From positions 1-21,626 of the forward strand of contig JAIESC010000300.1 in the NCBI GenBank assembly GCA_019746355.1: a DNA stretch of 21,626 nt, read 5' to 3'. The translations under genes were made by a program, and so were the position numbers. The notes beneath the pieces were generated by a model. That model was not told where the DNA came from. It ran no database searches and saw only the letters and a program-made list of their open reading frames with translations. The number at the start of each line of letters is the position of its first letter. The first letter of the stretch is position 1. Of this stretch, positions 15,127 to 21,626 are shown in pieces. The DNA comes from Xanthobacteraceae bacterium. GTDB taxonomy: Bacteria; Pseudomonadota; Alphaproteobacteria; Rhizobiales; Xanthobacteraceae.

Positions 15127-16032
15127 TTATGGTCCAACGCGGATTTCATTGAGGGTCGGTTCAACGCATTCATCATAGCGCGGCGGGCGGGCAAGCGATC
15201 CGCCCGAAACAAAGCTTTGTCCGAGGCGCGCGAAGCCTTGCCGGATCATCCGTGTTTCGCGCGACCAGAGGCCTGCGTCGCGATACCGACGCAGCGAGCG
15301 CGTCAGAAGCTCCTTCGGCACGTCGGGAAAGAACGTCGTGACGCCCGCGGCCAGATCTTCGGCCGGGCGGGTGTAGACCCATTGCAGCATCCTGGCGGTC
15401 GCGCGCGTCATCGCCGAGAACTCCTCGCGGTATTTTTCGCACGCCTCGCCCGTTGCGATGAACGCCGTGTAGGAGGTTGGCCCGCGCGAGCTCGCCGCGT
15501 AGAGAACCTCTCCCGCGCCATCTTGCTCGGCCATCGACGCGAATGGCTCGAACGCCTGCATCACCTCGATGTCGCCAGCCTGCAGCGCATGGTAGTTGCG
15601 CGTCATCGCGCGGTCGGAAAACCGCGGAAGCTTGTCCGGATCGACCCCGGTGTCACGCAGGTCCTGTTGCAGGCACATCCACGGCGTCGGCACCTCGGCG
15701 ACCGAAGCGAATGTCATCTGCGCGAGATCGGTCAGGCGGAACGGCTTGCCGCCGCTTCGGCCGATCAGAAAGAACGGATCGTGCGACACCACCTCGCAGA
15801 AGCTCAGGAGCGGCGAATGACGGTCCTGATCGTGCGCCTTCATCACCCGCATCGGCCCACCCCAGGTGAGGTCGATGCTGCCGTCGAGGAGCTTCGGCAC
15901 GGCGTCGCCCGGCGCGTCCGATGTCAAAAGCTCCACCTGGACGCCCTCACGCTCGTAAAAGCCGAGCGCATAGGTCGCGTAGTAGGGCGCATAGAACACC
16001 GCGCGGAAGTTCTCCATGAGCCGGATCGGCAT
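15127..16032 (-). CDS. NMT1/THI5-like substrate-binding-fold protein without signal peptide
   Basis: The 301-residue protein resembles the NMT1/THI5 (SsuA-like) periplasmic-binding fold: FRAVFYAPYYATYALGFY at the start, LLDGSIDLTWGGP near residue 55, then DPFFLIGRSGGKPF and later QAGDIEVMQAFEP. No signal peptide or lipobox is present and the ligand-binding fold starts within ten residues, so it is predicted cytoplasmic. It lacks a cysteine cluster of the THI5 kind. I chose ATG 16032 because AAGGTG lies six bases before it; a GTG at 16041 would add three residues. No ABC permease or ATPase gene is nearby. It may be an enzyme on this fold, as with 4,5-dihydroxyphthalate decarboxylase, or a binding protein whose leader is lost. 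Confidence 0.78.
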   Translation of the reverse strand: MPIRLMENFRAVFYAPYYATYALGFYEREGVQVELLTSDAPGDAVPKLLDGSIDLTWGGPMRVMKAHDQDRHSPLLSFCEVVSHDPFFLIGRSGGKPFRLTDLAQMTFASVAEVPTPWMCLQQDLRDTGVDPDKLPRFSDRAMTRNYHALQAGDIEVMQAFEPFASMAEQDGAGEVLYAASSRGPTSYTAFIATGEACEKYREEFSAMTRATARMLQWVYTRPAEDLAAGVTTFFPDVPKELLTRSLRRYRDAGLWSRETRMIRQGFARLGQSFVSGGSLARPPRYDECVEPTLNEIRVGP

Positions 16033-16130
16033 GTACGGCACCTTGTCGCGAAGCTGGATTGGCGTTGGCCGGATGGCGGGGACAGGCTTAAGCTTGCGGA
16101 TGCCGGAAGTGTACGACGAGGATTTGCAGC

Positions 16131-17096
16131 ATGAGAACCCTGTTCGGCCTCTGGTGTCTCCTGATTGCGGCGCTTGTTCCGGCTCACGCGCAGGACAGCT
16201 ATCCCAGCAAGGCCATCACCCTGGTGGTGCCGGTCCCACCCGGCGGCGCGGCTGATTTCATCGCCCGGCTCGTTGGGCAGAAGCTGTCCGAGGCGGTCGG
16301 CCAGCCGGTGGTCATCAGCAACCGCGGCGGTGCCGGCGGCACGATTGCCTCCGACAACGTCGCGAAGTCCGCGCCCGACGGCTACACGCTGATGCTCAAC
16401 TCCATCACCACCCACGGCATCGGCCCGCATCTTTATGCCAGCCTGCCGTATGACTCGGTGCGGGATTTCACGCCGGTCATTCTGGTGGCCAAGCTGCCGC
16501 TGATCATGACGATCAACACCGGCCACGCGATGAAATCGGTTGCGGACGTCATCGCCTACGCCAAGGCCAATCCGGGCAAGCTGTCGTTCGCGTCGTCCGG
16601 CAACGGCGGCGCGCCGCATCTTTCCGGCGAGCTGTTCCAGACCGTCGCCGGCATCAAGATGCTGCATGTGCCGTACCGCGGCAGCGGGCCGGCCGTGGTC
16701 GATGTGGGCGCCGGCCGTGTCGACATCATGTTCGATGCCGTGCCGTCGCTGCTCGCCCTGATCCAGGCCGGCAAGCTTCGCCCGCTTGCCGCGGCCAGTG
16801 CCGAGCGCAATCCGATCGTCGCCGATGCGCCGACCTTCGATGAGCTGGGCATCAAGGGCATGGAGATTTCGCTGTGGTACGGCATCGCCGGCCCCGCAGG
16901 GTTGCCGCAGACGGTCGCGCAGCGGCTCAACGCCGAGTTCGCAGCGATCCTCAAGTCCACTGAGGTCCGCGAGGCCTTTGCCAAGCAGGGCGCAGCAGCA
17001 TCAGGCGGCTCGCCGCAGGACTACGCCAGTTTCATGCGCGATGAGTCGTCGCGCTGGGGCGAGGTGGTCCGTCGCAACAACATCAAGATCGAGTGA
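16131..17096 (+). CDS. Orphan TctC/Bug-family substrate-binding protein
   Basis: This 321-residue periplasmic binding protein has a clear signal peptide (MRTLFGLWCLLIAALVPAHA, cleavage before QDSYPS). Family motifs are LVVPVPPGGAADFIARL, GQPVVISNRGGAGGTIAS, DGYTLMLNS and the AKANPGKLSFASSGNGG and HVPYRGSGPA blocks. GAGGA at 16118-16122 is the ribosome site, eight bases from the ATG. It has no tctA or tctB of its own and is divergent from the SBP-like/enolase-superfamily operon, 98 bp apart. Such orphans may feed a shared TctAB or act in sensing. The ligand may be the substrate of the neighbouring enzymes; this is inference from position. Confidence 0.92.
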   Translation: MRTLFGLWCLLIAALVPAHAQDSYPSKAITLVVPVPPGGAADFIARLVGQKLSEAVGQPVVISNRGGAGGTIASDNVAKSAPDGYTLMLNSITTHGIGPHLYASLPYDSVRDFTPVILVAKLPLIMTINTGHAMKSVADVIAYAKANPGKLSFASSGNGGAPHLSGELFQTVAGIKMLHVPYRGSGPAVVDVGAGRVDIMFDAVPSLLALIQAGKLRPLAAASAERNPIVADAPTFDELGIKGMEISLWYGIAGPAGLPQTVAQRLNAEFAAILKSTEVREAFAKQGAAASGGSPQDYASFMRDESSRWGEVVRRNNIKIE

Positions 17097-17147
17097 GCGC
17101 GGCGGCGCGCACGTAGACGCTCTTTCACCTGCGGAAACCTAACCGCC

Positions 17148-17227
17148 GTCATGGCCGGGCTTGTCCCGGCCATCCACGCCTTACTTTGGATCCAGACGTG
17201 GATGCCCGCGACAAGCGCGGGCATGAC
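17148..17227. repeat. 80-bp composite palindromic repeat between convergent genes
   Basis: The 31-bp ends, beginning GTCATGGCCGGGCTTG and ending CAAGCGCGGGCATGAC, are imperfect inverted copies of each other. Each end also holds its own hairpin (ATGGCCGGG with CCCGGCCAT, and ATGCCCGCG with CGCGGGCAT). It lies between the orphan tctC and the AhpD-like gene and could end transcription from both sides. It is the same family as the element at 13863-13987. Confidence 0.8.
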
Positions 17228-17265
17228 GTGGCTAGGCCGGTGGCAATTCTGCTGAAAGCGGGCGC

Positions 17266-17913
17266 TCAACGCCCCTGTGCGTGATAGGCCGAATTCGGCC
17301 GCATGTCGGTCGCCGTCGCCACGCGGTTGCTCATGTTGTAGAAGCCCGCCACCGCGGCGATGTCCCAGATGTCGCGCTCGACAAATCCCGCCTTGCGCAG
17401 CGCGTCACGGTCTTCCTCTTCGACCGCCCACGGCTCGGCGGTGAGCTTCACCGCGAAATCGAGCATGGCGCGATGGCGCTTCGACAGCCGCGCCGCGCGG
17501 TAGTTCATCACCAGCAGCTCGCCCAGTGCCGGATCGCCCGACAGCGCGCGCACCGCGGCGCCATGGGCGACGAGGCAGTAGTAGCACTTGTTGTGCGACG
17601 ACACCGCGACCGCGATCATCTCGCGCTCGAGCTTGGACAGCCCCGACGGCGCCAGCATCAGGTCGTTGTACATCGCCACGAACGGCTCGAGCTTGGCGTT
17701 GTCGAAGGCGTAGGCCTGCAGCACGTTGGGCACGAAGCCGAGCTTCTCCCGGCATTTGTCGAAATAGCCTTCCATCGCCGGCGAAAGTTTGCCGCGCTGC
17801 AGCGAGAGCGCGGTGATGTCGGTGTCGTCCCGGGCGGTCTGCTTTGGAATGTCCCCTGCCGCCTGGGACCGATCCGCCTTGATATTGCTCGCTTTCCTGC
17901 GTTTGGTCGGCAC
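17266..17913 (-). CDS. AhpD-like (carboxymuconolactone decarboxylase family) peroxidase-related protein
   Basis: This 215-residue protein matches the peroxidase-related subgroup of the AhpD/CMD fold, small helical proteins that reduce peroxides through a redox-active CxxC. The catalytic pattern Glu97 (EREMIAVAVS), Cys110-Tyr-Tyr-Cys113 and His117 is intact, in NKCYYCLVAHG. Preceding blocks KLGFVPNVLQAY and FVAMYNDLM are typical. The first 45 residues are basic and hydrophilic, probably a disordered extension. GTG at 17913 is preferred since GGGAGAG stands just upstream; another GTG at 17973 would add 20 residues. It is divergent from the glutamate dehydrogenase gene, 121 bp apart. The physiological electron donor is not evident. 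Confidence 0.87.
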   Translation of the reverse strand: MPTKRRKASNIKADRSQAAGDIPKQTARDDTDITALSLQRGKLSPAMEGYFDKCREKLGFVPNVLQAYAFDNAKLEPFVAMYNDLMLAPSGLSKLEREMIAVAVSSHNKCYYCLVAHGAAVRALSGDPALGELLVMNYRAARLSKRHRAMLDFAVKLTAEPWAVEEEDRDALRKAGFVERDIWDIAAVAGFYNMSNRVATATDMRPNSAYHAQGR

Positions 17914-18034
17914 GTCGCTCTCCCGTTTCGATAGGCTGAAGCCTACAACCCTTCCGTCGCCAAGCGAAACCACTACAGTCGGGCTATCGCAATCGGTTGG
18001 GCGGTCCGGTTGAATTCTGCGGAATGAATTTCGG

Positions 18035-21000
18035 ATGACTCAGCACGTCACAGCCGATCGTTCCTCTCCCGAGGATCGCAGCGCCCGCGCCCGGATCGGC
18101 GCAGCGGGAAAGCTCCTGCGCGAAAGCAAGAGCGGCGCGTCGGACGGATTCGCCGCGCTGCTGTTCGCGCGCACGGCTCCCGAAGATCTGGTGCGCTACG
18201 ACGCGGCCGAGATCGCGGTGCTCACCCGCGAGGCCTGGACGTTCTTTGTCACGCGCAAGCCGGGTTCGCCGAAGATCCGTTTCGAATCGCCGGATGCGTC
18301 GTGGGGCGATCGTCTCAAGACCGTCTCGGTCATCGAGATCGTCAACGACGACATGCCGTTTCTGGTCGACTCGGTGATGGACGAGCTGACCGAGCGCGGG
18401 CTCGATATCCGCCTGGTCGCGCACCCGATCATCGCTGCCGACCGTGACAAGAGCGGCAAGCTCAAATCCGAGCCGTACGATGCGAACCGCGGCAACGGCA
18501 ACGGCGGCCTGCGCGAAAGCTTCATCCACATCCATGTCGAGCGCGTGGCCGACGATGCGCGCCGCGCCGAGGTCGTGCAGTCGCTGGAGCAGGTTCTGGC
18601 GCAGGTGCGCGTTGTCGTGCAGGACTGGCGGCCGATGGTCGCGCGCGTCGCGAGCGTCATCCAGGAGCTGAAAAGCAATCCGCCGCCGGTGCCGGTGGAC
18701 GACATCGCCGAGGCGATCCAGTTCCTCGAATGGCTGGCCGACGACAATTTCACGCTGCTTGCGGTCAGCGAATACGCCTTCACCGGCAAGAGCCGGGAGC
18801 TTTCGCCGGTCAACGATACGGCGCTCGGGCTTCTTCGCGCCGACAACGTGCCGGTGTTCACGCGCGGCGGCAAGGCGGTGACGGTGACACCGCAGCTTCG
18901 CGCGTTTTTCGATGAGCCAAAGACGCTCATCGTCATGAAGGCGAATGTCAAATCGCGCGTGCATCGACGCGTCTATCTCGATTATGTGGGCGTCAAGCGC
19001 TTCGACAATGACGGCAACGCCGTCGGTGAATTTCGCATTCTCGGCCTGTTCACCTCGACCGCCTATACGCGTTCGGCGCGCTCGATTCCCTATCTGCGGC
19101 GCAAGGCCGATGCCACGCTGCAGCGCGCAGGCTTCGACCCGAACACCCATTCCGGCAAGGCGCTGGTCAACGTGCTGGAGGGCTATCCGCGCGACGAGCT
19201 GTTCCAGATCGACGAGGACACGCTCTACGAATTCACCCAGGCGATCCTGCAGCTCGAGGAGCGGCCGCGTGTGCGGGTGCTGGCGCGGCGCGACCGTTTC
19301 GACCGTTTTGTCTCGGTGCTGGTCTACGTGCCGCGTGAGCGCTTCGACTCGCGCGTGCGGGCGCGGATCGGCGCCTATCTCGCCGAGGCCTTCAAGGGCC
19401 ATGTCAGCGCGTTCTATCCGACGTTTCCGGAAGCCGGTATCACCCGGGTCCACTTCATCATCGGCCGAAGCGGAGGCGAGACGCCCGACCTCGATCGGGC
19501 CACGCTGGAGCAAGCGGTCGGCGCGATCGTCCGCACCTGGAGCGACGCGCTCGGCGCGGCACTCGCTGAAACGCAGGAGCCGGGGCGGGCGCGGGCACTG
19601 TTTGATCGCTACGGCAACGCGTTCTCCGAAGGTTATCGCGAGGCCTATTCGCCCGGCGACGCGATCGAGGACATCCATGTCATCGAAGGCCTTTCGGCGG
19701 ATCGCCCGCTTGGCGTCGAATTCTATTCGCGCAGCGAGGACGCCAAACCCTGCGTCGGCCTGAAGGTGTGGAGCCACGGCAAGCCGATCCCGCTGTCCGA
19801 GCGGGTGCCGGTGCTGGAAAACATGGGCTTCAAGGTCGTCGACGAGCGCACCTTCGAGGTCGGCGGCGAGCCGGGCGCGTGGCTGCACGACATGGCGCTG
19901 GAACGCGCCGATGGTGAGCCCGCTGGCCTCGAACCGATCAAGGCGGCGCTGGAGTCCTGTTTTATCGTTGTGATGCGGGGGCTCGCCGAGAACGACGGCT
20001 ACAACGCGCTGGTGATGGCCGCTGGCCTGCAGTGGCGCGACGTGGCGCTGGTGCGGACGGTCTCACGGTTCCTGCGGCAGATCGGTGTGCCCTATTCGCA
20101 GGGTTACATGTGGGCAACGCTGCGCAAGCATGCGGGCCTCGCGGCCAAGCTCGTCGAGCTGTTCCACGCGCGGTTCGATCCGCGGCCACCGTCATTCCGG
20201 GGCGCTCCCGAAGCGAGCGAGCCCGGAATCCAGAAACAAGTCGGGGGCGTGCGTCTGGATTCCGGGCCCGGCCCTTCGGGCCGTCCCGGAATGACCGGGG
20301 GCGAAGCCGAGCGCAGCCGGCGCGAACAGGAAATTGCCGCGGAAATCGACGAAGGGCTCAACGCCGTCGCGGTGCTCGACGAGGACCGCATCATTCGCCG
20401 CTTTGTAAACGCGATGCAGTCGGCGATCCGCACCAATTACTTTCAGCTTGGCCGCGACGGCCGGCCGAAGCATGAGATCGCGATCAAGTTGTCCAGCCGT
20501 CGGCTCGACGGTGTTCCGCGGCCCGCCCCGCTCTACGAAATTTTTGTTTATTCGCCGCGCGTCGAGGGCGTGCATCTGCGCTTCGGCAAGGTGGCGCGCG
20601 GCGGCATCCGCTGGTCCGACCGGCCGCAGGACTTCCGCACCGAAGTGCTGGGCCTGGTCAAGGCGCAGCAGGTCAAGAACGCGGTGATCGTGCCGGTCGG
20701 CTCGAAGGGCGGCTATGTACCGAAGCATTTGCCCGTTGGCGGCCCGCGCGAGGCAATTCAGGCCGAGGGCACGGCCGCCTACAAGATATTCATCTCGACG
20801 CTCCTCGACATCACCGACAATCTCGATCTCAAGGAGGTTCTGCCGCCGGATAGCGTGGTGCGGCACGACGATGACGATCCTTATCTCGTCGTCGCCGCCG
20901 ACAAGGGCACCGCGACCTTTTCCGACATCGCCAACGGCATTTCCGAGGAGCACAGGTTCTGGCTCGCCGACGCCTTCGCGTCCGGCGGCTCGGCCGGCTA

Positions 21001-21626
21001 CGACCACAAGGGCATGGGCATCACCGCCCGCGGCGCGTGGGAGTCGGTGAAGCGGCATTTCCGCGAGATGGACATCGACATCGGCAGGACACCGTTCACG
21101 GCCGTGGGCGTCGGCGACATGTCCGGCGACGTGTTCGGCAACGGCATGCTGCGCGAGAAGACGACCAGGCTCATCGCCGCGTTCGATCATCGCGACATCT
21201 TCATCGATCCGGACCCCGACCCGGAAAAAAGCTTTGCCGAGCGCAAGCGGCTGTTCGATCTGCCGCGCTCGAGCTGGCAGGACTACGACAAGAAGCTGAT
21301 TTCCAGGGGCGGCGGCGTGTTCCCGCGCTCGCTCAAGGAGGTCGCGCTGTCGAAGGAGGCGCGCAACGCGCTTGGCTTCGACAAGGCCAAGGCGACGCCG
21401 CAGGAGGTGATGAGCGCGATTCTCAAGGCGCCGGTGGATCTGCTGTTCTTCGGCGGCATCGGCACCTACATCCGCGCCTCGGCCGAAACCGACGAGGCGG
21501 TGGGCGACCGCGCCAACGACGCGATCCGCATCACCGGCGCCCAGGTGCGCGCCAAGGTGATCGGCGAGGGCGCCAATCTCGGCATGACCCAGCGCGGCCG
21601 CATCGGCACCGCGCTCACCGGCGGGC
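18035..21626 (+). CDS. gdhB: NAD-dependent glutamate dehydrogenase, large (about 180 kDa) type, 3' end outside the window
   Basis: The 1197 codons visible encode the N-terminal three quarters of the large NAD-glutamate dehydrogenase, a homo-oligomeric cytoplasmic enzyme that deaminates glutamate to 2-oxoglutarate and feeds carbon to the TCA cycle. The N-terminal ACT-like region includes SVIEIVNDDMPFLVDSV; later blocks are IGVPYSQGYMW, ARGGIRWSDRPQDFRTEV, the catalytic-domain VGSKGG (Lys891), ADKGTATFSD and the nucleotide-binding VGVGDMSGDVFGNGM (from Val1024). The final visible motif GEGANLGMTQRGRI is also typical. The frame is open throughout. ATG at 18035 follows a weak GCGGAA. Residues 720-754 come from a 105-bp palindromic repeat inserted in frame, between FHARFDPRPP and the helix that starts EAERSRREQE. 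The symbol is a common usage; naming varies between genera. Confidence 0.95.
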   Translation, partial: MTQHVTADRSSPEDRSARARIGAAGKLLRESKSGASDGFAALLFARTAPEDLVRYDAAEIAVLTREAWTFFVTRKPGSPKIRFESPDASWGDRLKTVSVIEIVNDDMPFLVDSVMDELTERGLDIRLVAHPIIAADRDKSGKLKSEPYDANRGNGNGGLRESFIHIHVERVADDARRAEVVQSLEQVLAQVRVVVQDWRPMVARVASVIQELKSNPPPVPVDDIAEAIQFLEWLADDNFTLLAVSEYAFTGKSRELSPVNDTALGLLRADNVPVFTRGGKAVTVTPQLRAFFDEPKTLIVMKANVKSRVHRRVYLDYVGVKRFDNDGNAVGEFRILGLFTSTAYTRSARSIPYLRRKADATLQRAGFDPNTHSGKALVNVLEGYPRDELFQIDEDTLYEFTQAILQLEERPRVRVLARRDRFDRFVSVLVYVPRERFDSRVRARIGAYLAEAFKGHVSAFYPTFPEAGITRVHFIIGRSGGETPDLDRATLEQAVGAIVRTWSDALGAALAETQEPGRARALFDRYGNAFSEGYREAYSPGDAIEDIHVIEGLSADRPLGVEFYSRSEDAKPCVGLKVWSHGKPIPLSERVPVLENMGFKVVDERTFEVGGEPGAWLHDMALERADGEPAGLEPIKAALESCFIVVMRGLAENDGYNALVMAAGLQWRDVALVRTVSRFLRQIGVPYSQGYMWATLRKHAGLAAKLVELFHARFDPRPPSFRGAPEASEPGIQKQVGGVRLDSGPGPSGRPGMTGGEAERSRREQEIAAEIDEGLNAVAVLDEDRIIRRFVNAMQSAIRTNYFQLGRDGRPKHEIAIKLSSRRLDGVPRPAPLYEIFVYSPRVEGVHLRFGKVARGGIRWSDRPQDFRTEVLGLVKAQQVKNAVIVPVGSKGGYVPKHLPVGGPREAIQAEGTAAYKIFISTLLDITDNLDLKEVLPPDSVVRHDDDDPYLVVAADKGTATFSDIANGISEEHRFWLADAFASGGSAGYDHKGMGITARGAWESVKRHFREMDIDIGRTPFTAVGVGDMSGDVFGNGMLREKTTRLIAAFDHRDIFIDPDPDPEKSFAERKRLFDLPRSSWQDYDKKLISRGGGVFPRSLKEVALSKEARNALGFDKAKATPQEVMSAILKAPVDLLFFGGIGTYIRASAETDEAVGDRANDAIRITGAQVRAKVIGEGANLGMTQRGRIGTALTGG
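20191..20295. repeat. 105-bp nested palindromic repeat inside the glutamate dehydrogenase gene
   Basis: The ends are a perfect 11-bp inverted pair, GTCATTCCGGG (20191-20201) and CCCGGAATGAC (20285-20295). Within lies a perfect 13-bp pair, CCCGGAATCCAGA (20222-20234) and TCTGGATTCCGGG (20254-20266). GGCCC-ttc-GGGCC makes a further hairpin. This architecture is that of intergenic repeats common in Bradyrhizobium-like genomes. The length is divisible by three and the reading through it contains no stop, adding 35 residues rich in Gly, Pro and Ser. Confidence 0.88.

Noticed and set aside
14065..16134. 689-codon plus-strand reading
   Set aside because: It is antisense to the enolase-superfamily and binding-fold genes, His/Arg-rich and without a recognisable domain.
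17932..17943. AGGCT-ga-AGCCT as an operator for the AhpD-like gene
   Set aside because: A five-base stem with a two-base loop is too short to support without conservation data.
17984..19888. 634-codon minus-strand reading
   Set aside because: It is antisense to the glutamate dehydrogenase gene, whose protein motifs are clear on the plus strand.

Overview
The window is high-GC alphaproteobacterial DNA, most likely from a Hyphomicrobiales organism of the Bradyrhizobium/Rhodopseudomonas/Xanthobacteraceae kind. The reasons are the large single-chain NAD-glutamate dehydrogenase, the tripartite tricarboxylate transporter with extra TctC (Bug) binding proteins, a CtrA-type site (TTAA-N7-TTAAC), a LexA-type GTTC-N7-GTTC site, and dispersed palindromic repeats of the style common in those genomes. 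Assignments come from reading the sequence; no database search was run.

Left edge (1-1871): debris of an integrated element. Two minus-strand fragments, the C-terminal part of a RepA-like AAA ATPase and an N-terminal DUF4145 domain, are joined out of frame near 845-860. They are followed by a gene-free stretch with a candidate SOS box, a 162-bp element with 24-bp inverted ends, and a degenerate 3' fragment of tRNA-Gly(GCC) that could be an old attachment site.

1872-6814: a 1608-residue protein built almost entirely of octapeptides (L-S/T-x-x-Q-I/V/L-x-A/G), arranged in 13 copies of a 109-residue (exactly 327-bp) super-repeat. A perfect CtrA-type site lies 67 bp upstream of its start. This is the least explained gene here and the best candidate for new biology.

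6815-11747: a secreted gamma-glutamyltranspeptidase, divergent from a tctC-tctB-tctA operon for uptake of an unidentified organic acid. Two facing hairpins close the operon.

11748-17265: a minus-strand cluster (SBP-fold protein without a signal peptide, enolase-superfamily enzyme, then two neighbouring alpha/beta-hydrolase paralogues, one secreted and one cytoplasmic), divergent from an orphan tctC. Together it looks like a small uptake and catabolic module for an unknown acid or ester. Two composite palindromic repeats lie in the intergenic spaces.

17266-21626: an AhpD-like (CxxC) protein divergent from the 5' three quarters of an NAD-dependent glutamate dehydrogenase. The dehydrogenase carries a 105-bp nested palindrome of the intergenic type, inserted in frame and adding 35 residues to an interdomain linker.
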